Assembly (NCBI GenBank): GCA_016293155.1
Contig: JAEDEU010000038.1
Location: 1 to 14,064 of the forward strand
Origin: Clostridiaceae bacterium
GTDB lineage: Bacteria; Bacillota; Clostridia; Oscillospirales; Butyricicoccaceae
Direction of reading: 5' to 3'
Length of the DNA: 14,064 bases
Positions 5,641 to 12,592 of this stretch are shown in pieces (the stretch's first letter is position 1; every line of letters begins with the position of its first letter). Both the position numbers and the translations under genes were made by a program. A model generated the notes under the pieces. It saw nothing but the letters and a program-made list of their open reading frames with translations. It had not been told where the DNA came from and made no database searches.

Positions 5641-6222
5641 TTACCAGATCTTCAGTCCGCTGAAGCCGAGGAATGCAATCGCCATCAGGGAAGCGGTGAC
5701 CAGAGCAAGCGGGAAGCCCTCGAAGCACTTCGGCGGCTCAGCAAACTCCAGGCGCTCACGGATGGATGCAAACAGCACGATAACCAGCAGGAAGCCGATA
5801 CCGGAGGTAACGCCGTAAACAACGGACTCGATGAAGTTGTAGCCGTTCTGATTGTTGACCAGCGCTGCGCCGAGAACGGCACAGTTGGTGGTAATCAGCG
5901 GCAGGAAGATACCCAGGGAGGAATACAGTGCCGGCATGGACTTCATCATGAACATCTCAACGAACTGTACGAGGGTTGCGATGACCAGGATGAATGCGAC
6001 AGTTCTCATGTAGTCCAGACCCAGCGGGATCAGAACGAGATTGTTAACCACCCAGGTAACAGCGGAAGCGATACCCATGACGAAGATAACCGCCATACCC
6101 ATACCGGATGCGGTGTCTACCTTCTTGGATACGCCCAGGAACGGGCAGATGCCGTAGAACTGCGCCAGAATAACGTTGTTCGTCAGGACAGCCGCCAGTG
6201 CGATCGCTAAAATATTCGTCAT
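5641..6222 (-). CDS. rnfA: RnfA, membrane subunit of the Rnf complex
   Basis: RnfA is an integral membrane subunit that, with RnfE, forms the core of the ion-pumping module and binds an intramembrane iron-sulfur centre. The 193-residue product is almost wholly hydrophobic with six likely membrane helices. Both diagnostic half-motifs are present: YGICPFLGVSKK (23-34) near the first helix and LITTNCAVLGAALVN (about 108-122) in the fourth. The Cys in each motif corresponds to the residues that ligate the shared cluster in Rnf/Nqr. The length matches the family. The ATG at 6222 lies 3 bases after the rnfE stop, and its ribosome binding site AAAGGAG overlaps the end of rnfE, which suggests translational coupling. 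Confidence 0.98.
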   Translation of the reverse strand: MTNILAIALAAVLTNNVILAQFYGICPFLGVSKKVDTASGMGMAVIFVMGIASAVTWVVNNLVLIPLGLDYMRTVAFILVIATLVQFVEMFMMKSMPALYSSLGIFLPLITTNCAVLGAALVNNQNGYNFIESVVYGVTSGIGFLLVIVLFASIRERLEFAEPPKCFEGFPLALVTASLMAIAFLGFSGLKIW

Positions 6223-6225
6223 GGC

Positions 6226-6816
6226 TTATTCTCCTTTCTTGGACAGCTTCTGTACCACTGCGATAACGCAGCCCAGGGTCAGGAAGCCGCCTGCCGGCAG
6301 GATCATAATGGTAGCCGGGGAGCTGAACACGGTGATTGCGCCGCCCAGAATGGTGCCTGCGCCCAGCAGCTCACGGATGACGGACAGGATGACGAGGGTC
6401 AGCGTGAAGCCCAGACCCATGAACAGACCGTCGATTGCGGACGGAACCACAGAGTTCTTGGATGCGAAAGCCTCAGCACGGCCCAGAATGATACAGTTAA
6501 CGACGATCAGCGGGATGAACAGACCGAGCGATGCAGCCAGAGACGGAATGAACGCCTGAAGCAGCAGGTCGATGATGGTTACGAAGCCCGCGATGATGGT
6601 GATGTAAGCTGCGATACGGATCTTGCTCGGGATGATCTTGCGCAGCAGGGAAATTACAATATTGGAGCAGACCAGAACTGCGGTTGCAGACAGGCCCATA
6701 CCAATACCATTGGTCAGGGAGGTCGAGGTTGCCAGCGTCGGGCACATGCCGATCAGCTGCACAAGAACCGGGTTGTTGGTAATCAGACCACCCTTGATCT
6801 GTTCAGATACAGTCAT
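6226..6816 (-). CDS. rnfE: RnfE, membrane subunit of the Rnf complex
   Basis: RnfE is the paralogue and partner of RnfA and has inverted topology in the membrane. The 196-residue protein has about six membrane helices. Its motifs are LIGMCPTLATS (21-31) and VNCIILGRAEAFAS (about 105-118), each with the Cys expected to help bind the intramembrane iron-sulfur centre. The GRAEAFAS signature separates RnfE/NqrD from RnfA/NqrE, which has GAALVN at the same place. The gene starts at 6816 behind TAAGGAGGG, where the rnfG stop codon TAA forms the first bases of the ribosome binding site. The spacing to rnfG is 12 bases. Confidence 0.98.
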   Translation of the reverse strand: MTVSEQIKGGLITNNPVLVQLIGMCPTLATSTSLTNGIGMGLSATAVLVCSNIVISLLRKIIPSKIRIAAYITIIAGFVTIIDLLLQAFIPSLAASLGLFIPLIVVNCIILGRAEAFASKNSVVPSAIDGLFMGLGFTLTLVILSVIRELLGAGTILGGAITVFSSPATIMILPAGGFLTLGCVIAVVQKLSKKGE

Positions 6817-6828
6817 GGTTTACCCTCC

Positions 6829-7425
6829 TTAGCCTGCGTACTCGTTAACGGCTGCAACAGCAGCATTAACGCCGGTAACAACTGCCTTGGACGTAATGGT
6901 CGAGCCGGTGATCGCAGTGATCTTGCCCTCCGCAGTCGCATTCTTGATTACTTCCAGGCTGCCGTCTGCGGCCTTGCCCGCAAACTGTGCCTGCCATTCC
7001 GGATCGCTCGCATTTGCGCCCAGACCCGGGGTCTCAGCCATGCTCAGGATCTGAATGCCGGTTACGGTCTGGTCTGCGGACGAAATGCCGACCAGCATAC
7101 TGATCGCGCCGCCGAAGCCGTTCGGAGCAACCTGTACGCAGTAGCCCTTGGTCTCGTCGCCGGACTTCATCTCGTAAATCGCAGAGACCGCAGTTGCACC
7201 GTTCGGTGCGCCGTCGTAGGTCTTTGCCTCGGTGAGCAGGTTTTCGCTCGCCTCGGTGTCCGGAACCAGAACTGCCAGAGCGCTCTCCAGCTTTGCCTGA
7301 TCGTTTGCTGCAATCGCCGGAGCGGTGATCACATTGACGCCGCCCAGCAGCAGTGCAACGATTGCGGTGATTGCAAAGAGGATACCGCCGAGCTTGATCA
7401 TTTCATTTCCATTGCTCTTAGCCAT
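6829..7425 (-). CDS. rnfG: RnfG, covalent-FMN subunit of the Rnf complex
   Basis: RnfG is a single-helix membrane protein whose outer domain carries FMN covalently attached to a Thr by the flavin transferase ApbE. The 198-residue product has a membrane helix at about 12-34 and an FMN-binding domain containing SMAETPGLGANASDPEW (128-144) and the attachment motif ITGSTITSKA (172-181). By family rule Thr176 would be the flavinylated residue. The usual motif is (S/T)GAT; here Ser replaces Ala at 175, so the site is slightly unusual. No apbE gene is in the window. The start at 7425 is two bases after the rnfD stop, with AAGAAGGAGG in the last rnfD codons, so the two are probably translationally coupled. 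Confidence 0.97.
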   Translation of the reverse strand: MAKSNGNEMIKLGGILFAITAIVALLLGGVNVITAPAIAANDQAKLESALAVLVPDTEASENLLTEAKTYDGAPNGATAVSAIYEMKSGDETKGYCVQVAPNGFGGAISMLVGISSADQTVTGIQILSMAETPGLGANASDPEWQAQFAGKAADGSLEVIKNATAEGKITAITGSTITSKAVVTGVNAAVAAVNEYAG

Positions 7426-7427
7426 GA

Positions 7428-8432
7428 TTAGCCCTCCTTCTTTGCCTTAGCCGGTGCACCGAACTTGGTCGGGCGGGTTGCACGGTCGATCAGCCATACG
7501 CCGCAGTTCATCAGCAGGATGGAGTAGCATACGCCCTCCGGATAGCCGCCGAAGTAACGGATCAGGCAGGTAATCAGGCCGCAGCCGATGCCGAATGCGA
7601 TCTGACCCTTCGGAGTAACCGGAGAGGTCGCATAGTCGGTTGCCATGAAGATGGAGCCCAGCATCAGGCCGCCGCCGAATACGTTGTACAGCATGGAATC
7701 CAGATTGCCCATACCGCCGGTCGGGAACAGCAGCGTGATAACAGCGACGGTCAGGATGAACGCGACCGGAGTGTTAATGGTAATTACCTTGCGGTATACC
7801 AGATATGCGCCGCCGATCAGCAGAGCCAGAGCGGAAACCTCGCCCATGGAGCCGCCGGTCTGACCGACAAACATCTGGAATACGCTCGGCAGCTCGCCTT
7901 CCGCGGAGCCCTTGATGATTGCCAGCGGGGTAGCGCCGGAAATTGCATTGATATCATCCTGGGAAGCGCCGAGGATCGGCATCCAGGAGCCTGCCTTGAC
8001 CCAAGTGGTCATGGCAACCGGCCAGGAAGCCAGCAGGAACGCACGGCCTGCAAGCGCCGGGTTCATGAAGTTCTTACCGATGCCGCCGAACAGGCACTTT
8101 GCAAAGATGATGGAGAACAGAGCACCGATCACCATGACCCACAGCGGAGCGGATACCGGCGATACAAAGGAAAGCAGTACGCCGGTGACAACTGCGGACA
8201 GGTCGCCGGTAGAATCCGGTCTGCCGGCAGCCTTGCAGAAAATTTTCTCAAAAACAACACAGGCAATGACCGTAACTGCGGTTTGCAGCAGTGCGCGCGG
8301 TCCAAACATGAAGACCGCAACCGCCATTGCCGGAATCAGCGCGATGATGACATCGAGCATGATCGAGCGGGTATCCTCGCTGGCCTTGATATGCGGCGAG
8401 GAGGTAATTACAACTTTACTTAAATCGTACAT
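7428..8432 (-). CDS. rnfD: RnfD, membrane covalent-FMN subunit of the Rnf complex
   Basis: RnfD is a polytopic membrane subunit carrying a second covalent FMN plus a non-covalent flavin in known Rnf and Nqr complexes. The 334-residue protein has the expected SSPHIKASEDTRSIMLDVI N-terminus and about nine or ten hydrophobic helices. NFMNPALAGRAFLLASWP (121-138) is present, and so is the flavinylation motif SGATPL (165-170) with Thr168 as the attachment residue. Later motifs MGSIFMATDYATSPVT and the GVCYSILLMN stretch are family hallmarks. The length fits clostridial RnfD (about 310-340). The ATG at 8432 lies 12 bases after the rnfC stop and has AAGGAGGAG immediately upstream. Confidence 0.98.
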   Translation of the reverse strand: MYDLSKVVITSSPHIKASEDTRSIMLDVIIALIPAMAVAVFMFGPRALLQTAVTVIACVVFEKIFCKAAGRPDSTGDLSAVVTGVLLSFVSPVSAPLWVMVIGALFSIIFAKCLFGGIGKNFMNPALAGRAFLLASWPVAMTTWVKAGSWMPILGASQDDINAISGATPLAIIKGSAEGELPSVFQMFVGQTGGSMGEVSALALLIGGAYLVYRKVITINTPVAFILTVAVITLLFPTGGMGNLDSMLYNVFGGGLMLGSIFMATDYATSPVTPKGQIAFGIGCGLITCLIRYFGGYPEGVCYSILLMNCGVWLIDRATRPTKFGAPAKAKKEG

Positions 8433-8444
8433 TTCGCTCCTCCT

Positions 8445-9791
8445 TTACTTCTTTGCCGCTGCTGCTGCCGCCTTGCGCTTATCCATAACGCGCATCTTGG
8501 CAACACGGAACTGCTGTACCAGCGGAATGCGGGCCGGGCAGACATACGAGCAGGAGCCGCACTCGATGCAGTCGAGTACATTGTATTCCTCGCAGCCTTC
8601 CAGGTCGTTTTTCTTCGCATACATATTCATGTAGATCGGCATCAGATGCATCGGACATGCGCCGATACACTTGCCGCAGCGGATGCAGTGCGGGTCTGCA
8701 ACTCTCTTGTCCTCATCCTCTGCAAACGCCAGGAATGCGTTGCTGCCCTTCATGATCGGGGGCTCAAGGGAGAACTGCGCGATGCCCATCATCGGGCCGC
8801 CTGCGAGCAGCTTGTTCGGAGCCTTCTTGAAGCCGCCGCAGAAGTCGATCAGCTTCTCGATCGGGGTGCCGATGCGTGCCTCTACGTTCTTCGGCTCTGC
8901 GATTGCGGAACCGGAGATGGTAACAACGCGGCGGATAACCGGCATACCCTTGGCAAAGCGGCGGTAAACCGCGCCTGCGGTATCGACATTGAATACTGCG
9001 CAGCCGGCGTCGCTCGGCAGCTTGCCGGACGGAACCTCACGGCCGGTAACGGCATTGATGAGCTGCTTCTCTGCGCCCTGCGGGTACTTGCACGCCAGCG
9101 GAGCCAGCTCCAGTACCGGATCTCCTGCGATCAGCTTCTCGATTGCCGGGAAGGTATCTTCCTTATTGATCTCGATGCAGATGTACGCCTTCTTTGCACC
9201 GATGATCTTTGCGAGCATACGCACGCCTTCCACGATCTCCTCCGGACGCTCCAGAAGCAGGCGATGGTCGGATGTGATGTACGGCTCACACTCCGCGCCG
9301 TTGATCAGAACGGTGTCTACCGTGCCGATTGCGCCCTTGATCTTGACATGGGTCGGGAAGGTTGCGCCGCCGTGGCCAACGATGCCGGCAGACCAGATCG
9401 CATCAATGCGCTCGTCGTTGCTCATGGAATCGAAGTCGTACGGCTTGACAGACTCGTGCAGTCTGTCCTCATAGTCGTTTTCGATGATGATAGACATCAC
9501 CTTGGAGCCGTTCTGATGCAGCATCGGCTTGATGTCGATGACCTTGCCGGACACCGAAGCATGAACCGGTGCGCTGACGAATCCGCCCGCTTCTGCGATC
9601 ATCTGACCCAGATCAACGATATCACCCTTCTTGACGAGCGGCTTTGCCGGTGCGCCAATGTGCATCGAGACCGGGAGAATGACCTGTTCGGGAGCCTTCA
9701 TCAGCTCGATCGGCTTTGTGTTTGTTGCGGATTTGTATCCCGGATCTGCATGAGTTCCCGGATGGATACCGCCACGAAACGTGTACGCCAT
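8445..9791 (-). CDS. rnfC: RnfC, NADH-binding iron-sulfur subunit of the Rnf complex
   Basis: RnfC is the peripheral subunit that exchanges electrons with NAD+. The 448-residue protein starts with the family sequence MAYTFRGGIHPGTHADPGYK. A biotinyl-like sandwich region follows (about 36-90), then the nucleotide/FMN-binding GHGGATFPTHVKI (139-151), GAECEPYITSDHR (165-177) and an SLBB region. Two [4Fe-4S] motifs come last: Cys369/372/375/379 (CIRCGKCIGACP) and Cys408/411/414/418 (CIECGSCSYVCP). There is no long C-terminal extension like that of proteobacterial RnfC; it ends in an Ala/Lys tail. I chose ATG 9791 because GAGAGGTG lies 8 bases upstream. The in-frame ATG at 9890 has no ribosome binding site, starts almost at the predicted transcript start and adds a non-family sequence. 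First gene of the operon. Confidence 0.98.
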   Translation of the reverse strand: MAYTFRGGIHPGTHADPGYKSATNTKPIELMKAPEQVILPVSMHIGAPAKPLVKKGDIVDLGQMIAEAGGFVSAPVHASVSGKVIDIKPMLHQNGSKVMSIIIENDYEDRLHESVKPYDFDSMSNDERIDAIWSAGIVGHGGATFPTHVKIKGAIGTVDTVLINGAECEPYITSDHRLLLERPEEIVEGVRMLAKIIGAKKAYICIEINKEDTFPAIEKLIAGDPVLELAPLACKYPQGAEKQLINAVTGREVPSGKLPSDAGCAVFNVDTAGAVYRRFAKGMPVIRRVVTISGSAIAEPKNVEARIGTPIEKLIDFCGGFKKAPNKLLAGGPMMGIAQFSLEPPIMKGSNAFLAFAEDEDKRVADPHCIRCGKCIGACPMHLMPIYMNMYAKKNDLEGCEEYNVLDCIECGSCSYVCPARIPLVQQFRVAKMRVMDKRKAAAAAAKK

Positions 9792-9818
9792 TATGGATTC
9801 ACCTCTCAATTCATATAT

Positions 9819-9838
9819 GTGCGGCTCTCTCACCGCAC
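9819..9838 (-). other. Leader hairpin just upstream of the rnfC ribosome binding site
   Basis: The minus strand has a 6-bp stem GTGCGG/CCGCAC with an 8-base loop in the roughly 105-base rnf leader. It ends about 17 bases before the ribosome binding site. There is no T tract. It may affect translation or RNA stability; nothing more can be said. Confidence 0.35.
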
Positions 9839-9901
9839 GATGGACGTGTACCGAACGCACAGCGCACCGCCCCCGCAGACAACGCGCCATGCTACATTCA
9901 A

Positions 9902-9931
9902 ATTATACTGTCAAAGCCCCTGAAAAGGCAA
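9902..9931 (-). promoter_or_regulatory. Promoter of the rnfCDGEAB operon
   Basis: On the minus strand a perfect -10 TATAAT (9902-9907) lies 18 bases from TTGCCT (9926-9931). The predicted start near 9895 gives a leader of about 105 bases before rnfC. No Rex-like TTGTTAA/TTAACAA operator was seen. Confidence 0.75.
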
Positions 9932-9946
9932 CTCATTTTTGCAAAA

Positions 9947-9959
9947 AATTCAATGAATT
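9947..9959. promoter_or_regulatory. 13-bp palindrome upstream of the rnf promoter
   Basis: AATTCA-A-TGAATT is a perfect palindrome 15 bases upstream of the rnf -35 box. That is where an activator or repressor dimer could bind. The region is AT-rich, so chance cannot be excluded. Confidence 0.35.
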
Positions 9960-10083
9960 TGACCATCTTTTTTTGTTATCTTTTGGGAATTTATCCGCTT
10001 TCGCAAAAACGATCTGACAATCGGACAAAAATCTCTGCATTTTGCATACATTTTCCACTTTTGGCAAATCATAAGGACGCGGC
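9960..10083. other. AT-rich intergenic stretch with nothing recognised
   Basis: This part of the 343-base gap between rnfC and the kinase-like gene is AT-rich with many T runs. I see no ORF with a ribosome binding site, no RNA gene and no clear promoter in it. Confidence 0.5.
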
Positions 10084-10115
10084 AAAAAGAAAAGGACGAA
10101 CCGCCCGGTCCGTCC
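10084..10115 (-). terminator. Terminator of the histidine-kinase-like gene
   Basis: The minus strand has a 9-bp stem GGACGGACC/GGTTCGTCC with two adjoining G-U-compatible positions and loop GGGC, followed by TTTTCTTTTTG. It begins 19 bases after the stop codon. Confidence 0.9.
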
Positions 10116-10134
10116 GTTCTGTTTTTCTCTGCGC

Positions 10135-11181
10135 TCAGTAGCACTCCGGCGGGAGCAGCTCACTCAGCTCCACGAGCGCCGGATCGGTAAAGTCAAAGGC
10201 ATCCGCCCAGACCGCCTCGGCGCGCAGAATCTGCTCCTCCGTCAGCCCGTGCAGCACCAGACGCACCGTAAAGCCGTCCGCATCCATGACCGGCACCAGC
10301 CTGCCGCCGTGCGCCTCGGCAATCCGCGCGGCATACGGGATGCCCAGTCCGCAGGCTTCCTCCGGCGCCTCGGGCGACTCCCAGCCGCTCAGCAGCCAGC
10401 GGCGCGCCTGCTCACTCGGTCCCGGACCGTTGTCGCGCACACTCAGGATATATGCGTCCCCGTCCATCGCCGCACCGAGCGCAATGGTGACCTCCGCCCC
10501 GCCGCAGCGGATGCTGTTGCCCGCGAGCGCATACAGCGCGCCGTACACCGCGTCCGGCAGGCACAGCAGCGGGCGTCTGTCCGGAATGCCGCAGTGCACC
10601 GTCACCTGCACGCCGGTCAGCTGACGCAGATGCCGCGCCGTTTCCTCCAGCAGCTCGCGCACCGTGCAGTACTGCGCCTCCCCCGCCGGGGGCTCGCCGG
10701 AGAGCGCCGCCAGATGCGCTGCCTGCCGCAGCAGCCGCATCGCCTCGCGCCGGACACGCTGTGACTGTGCATCCGCTCCGTCCCCCGCCGCAAGCAGCAG
10801 GTTTCCACAGACCTCTCTCAGCCGGCGCACCTCCTCGCGCAGCAGCGGCATACTCCGCCGCACCTCATGAAACAGGAGCAGCAGCCCCTCTGCACACGGG
10901 TAATATTCCATGCGGTACCATCTGCCGCCAATCTGTTCCTCTATCACCCCGTCCGCTCCGCTGTGTACCGCGTCGCGCAGGATCTTGCAGGCGTGCACCG
11001 AAAGCACATCCTGCAAGGAATAAAAGGTGCCGTGTTCGAGCAGCTCGGCGCACGCCTCGGTCTGCCGCAGCACAAACAGCAGCTCGCTGACAACCGCAGC
11101 CGTCCGCCCTGCCGCCGCATCGCCGCAGACGCGCCGCAGCACATCGGCGTCCAGCACCTCCCAGAAATTTTCCTGCATCAT
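10135..11181 (-). CDS. Soluble histidine-kinase-like ATPase without a recognisable phospho-acceptor His
   Basis: The 348-residue protein has no membrane segment. Residues about 1-108 look like a PAS-type sensor module, ending in WYRMEYYPCAEGLLLLFHEV. A helical region (about 112-160) sits where the dimerisation/His-phosphotransfer domain should be, but it contains no His-Glu/Asp pair; its first helix reads REEVRRLREVCGNLLLAA. The GHKL ATP-binding domain is well preserved: N-box with Asn222 (LAGNSIRCGG), G1 box DNGPGP (250-255) and G2 box GLGIPYAARIAEAHGG (278-293). A C-terminal 30-residue acidic tail follows. Start: ATG 11181 or the next ATG at 11178. The latter is better spaced from GGGGAGG. 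No response regulator lies next to it. It may be an orphan kinase, a degenerate kinase or a switch protein acting by partner binding. Confidence 0.82.
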   Translation of the reverse strand: MMQENFWEVLDADVLRRVCGDAAAGRTAAVVSELLFVLRQTEACAELLEHGTFYSLQDVLSVHACKILRDAVHSGADGVIEEQIGGRWYRMEYYPCAEGLLLLFHEVRRSMPLLREEVRRLREVCGNLLLAAGDGADAQSQRVRREAMRLLRQAAHLAALSGEPPAGEAQYCTVRELLEETARHLRQLTGVQVTVHCGIPDRRPLLCLPDAVYGALYALAGNSIRCGGAEVTIALGAAMDGDAYILSVRDNGPGPSEQARRWLLSGWESPEAPEEACGLGIPYAARIAEAHGGRLVPVMDADGFTVRLVLHGLTEEQILRAEAVWADAFDFTDPALVELSELLPPECY

Positions 11182-11191
11182 TTCCTCCCCT

Positions 11192-11219
11192 TTTTGTCTT
11201 TTTCGACAAAATTCGACAG
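11192..11219 (-). repeat. Tandem TTCGACA repeat and hairpin in the kinase-like gene's leader
   Basis: TTCGACAAAA and TTCGACAGAA lie in tandem at about 11200-11219. The left copy also pairs with upstream TTTTGTC to form a 7-bp hairpin (TTTTGTC/GACAAAA, about 11192-11211) just before the ribosome binding site. It could be an operator pair or an RNA structure controlling translation. Confidence 0.45.
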
Positions 11220-11231
11220 AATGTTACCACC

Positions 11232-11260
11232 ATTATACCAGTCTTTTCGAGTGTTTTGAA
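11232..11260 (-). promoter_or_regulatory. Promoter of the histidine-kinase-like gene
   Basis: On the minus strand a perfect TATAAT (11232-11237) lies 17 bases from TTCAAA (11255-11260), 51 bases upstream of the ATG. Confidence 0.65.
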
Positions 11261-11312
11261 CAATCGCAATGAAATTTTTTTATTTTCGTATGATGATTTT
11301 TACAAATCGGGC

Positions 11313-11342
11313 ATTGTAACAATTAGAATGGGATGGTATAAT
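11313..11342 (+). promoter_or_regulatory. Promoter of gap with overlapping 11-bp palindrome
   Basis: TTGTAA (11314-11319) and a perfect TATAAT (11337-11342) are 17 bases apart, followed by a leader of about 50 bases. The palindrome ATTGT-A-ACAAT (11313-11323) covers the -35 box and could be a repressor site. Confidence 0.78.
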
Positions 11343-11399
11343 AATGTCGTGAACCAAAAAAATTCTTAATTCACCATTTTTAAGGAGGATATCACTACT

Positions 11400-12413
11400 A
11401 TGGGAATCAAAGTAGGTATCAACGGCTTTGGCCGCATCGGTCGTATGGTATTCCGTGCAGGCCTGAAGAACCCGAACATCGACTTCGTAGCAGTTAACGA
11501 TCCGTTCATGACTCCGGATTACATGGCTTACATGCTGAAGTACGACACCATGCATGGCCAGTACGACGGCACCATTGAGTACACCGACGACGCTATCATC
11601 GTTGACGGCAAGAAGATTCTGTTCCACGCTGAGATGGATCCGAAGAACATTCCGTGGGGCGCAGACGGCGTTGATTACGTTGTTGAGTCCACCGGCGTAT
11701 TCCTGACCAAGGAGAAGGCTCAGGCTCACATCGACGGCGGCGCTAAGAAGGTTATCATGTCTGCTCCGTCCAAGGACGACACCCCGATGTTCGTTATGGG
11801 CGTTAACCAGAACACCTACACCAAGGATATGACCTTCGTTTCCAACGCTTCCTGCACCACCAACTGCCTGGCTCCGATCGCTAAGGTTCTGGACGAGGCA
11901 TTCGGCATCACCGATGGCCTGATGACCACCGTTCACTCCGCTACCGGCACCCAGAAGGTTGTTGACGGTCCGTCCAAGAAGGACTGGCGCGGCGGCCGTG
12001 CTGCTTGCGGCAACATCATCCCGTCTTCCACCGGCGCTGCAAAGGCAGTCGGCAAGGTTTACCCGAAGCTGAACGGCAAGCTGACCGGTATGTCCATGCG
12101 TGTTCCGACCCTGGACGTATCTGTTGTTGACCTGACCGTTAACCTGGCTAAGCCGGCAACCTACGACGAGATCTGCGCTGCTATGAAGGCTGCTTCCGAG
12201 GGCGAGCTGAAGGGCATCCTGGGCTACACCGAGGACGACGTTGTTTCTTCCGACTTCCTGGGCGATCCGCGCACCTCTATCTTCGACAAGAAGGCTGGTA
12301 TCGCACTGACCGACACCTTCGTAAAGGTTGTTTCCTGGTACGACAACGAATGGGGCTACTCCAACAAGCTGCTGATGCTGATCGAGCACATGGCTTCCGT
12401 TGACAACGCTTAA
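11400..12413 (+). CDS. gap: Type I glyceraldehyde-3-phosphate dehydrogenase
   Basis: This cytoplasmic enzyme oxidises glyceraldehyde-3-phosphate with NAD+ and phosphate to 1,3-bisphosphoglycerate, the NADH-making step of glycolysis. The 337-residue protein shows the NAD-binding GINGFGRIGR (6-15), AVNDPF (31-36), catalytic SNASCTTNCLAP with Cys152, His179 in MTTVHSATG, and the late SWYDNEWGYSNKLL. The inserts DTMHGQYDG, GRAACGNIIPSSTGAAKAVG and LNGKLTG place it with the E. coli GapA/eukaryote-like branch, not the Bacillus GapA branch; this is by eye. The RBS TAAGGAGG (11381-11388) is near ideal. Codon use is extreme (Lys almost only AAG; Val GTT; Ser TCC; Leu CTG; Ala GCT), unlike its neighbours, as expected for a very highly expressed gene. 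It has its own promoter and terminator and is probably monocistronic. Confidence 0.98.
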   Translation: MGIKVGINGFGRIGRMVFRAGLKNPNIDFVAVNDPFMTPDYMAYMLKYDTMHGQYDGTIEYTDDAIIVDGKKILFHAEMDPKNIPWGADGVDYVVESTGVFLTKEKAQAHIDGGAKKVIMSAPSKDDTPMFVMGVNQNTYTKDMTFVSNASCTTNCLAPIAKVLDEAFGITDGLMTTVHSATGTQKVVDGPSKKDWRGGRAACGNIIPSSTGAAKAVGKVYPKLNGKLTGMSMRVPTLDVSVVDLTVNLAKPATYDEICAAMKAASEGELKGILGYTEDDVVSSDFLGDPRTSIFDKKAGIALTDTFVKVVSWYDNEWGYSNKLLMLIEHMASVDNA

Positions 12414-12441
12414 TTTACTGTCTTACAGAACGTGAATCCCC

Positions 12442-12472
12442 AAAGAGCTTCCCGCAAGGGAGGCTCTTTTTT
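12442..12472 (+). terminator. Terminator of gap
   Basis: AAAGAGCTTCCC pairs with GGGAGGCTCTTT through one G-U, with loop GCAA, and is followed by a run of T residues to 12472. Confidence 0.93.
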
Positions 12473-12535
12473 CACTTTATTCCATTCCTCCCATCTTGTG
12501 CGTAGTATGCCGCATTCGCCCGCCGCTGATGCTGG

Positions 12536-12579
12536 AAAAAAAAACCGCCGCCCGGCAGGATTTGCTCCCACCGGGCGGC
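12536..12579 (-). terminator. Terminator of the thioredoxin gene
   Basis: The minus strand has a 9-bp perfect stem GCCGCCCGG/CCGGGCGGC (12547-12555 with 12571-12579) followed by CGG and nine T residues. It faces the gap terminator 63 bases away. Confidence 0.93.
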
Positions 12580-12592
12580 AGATATCATTTTT

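Noticed and set aside
4364..5818. 484-aa plus-strand ORF
   Set aside because: It lies opposite rnfB and the end of the neighbouring gene, is rich in Cys/Leu from reverse-complemented ferredoxin codons, and has no start signals.
9792..9890. 33-residue N-terminal extension of rnfC from ATG 9890
   Set aside because: That ATG lies about 5 bases after the predicted transcript start without a ribosome binding site, and the added residues are not RnfC-like. ATG 9791 has a good site and the family N-terminus.
9902..9960. A Rex (NADH-sensing) operator at the rnf promoter
   Set aside because: No sequence close to TTGTTAANNNNTTAACAA was found. The palindrome present does not match it.
11280..12389. 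369-aa minus-strand ORF opposite gap
   Set aside because: It is the exact antisense of gap, has no ribosome binding site or family resemblance, and arises from the extreme codon bias of gap.
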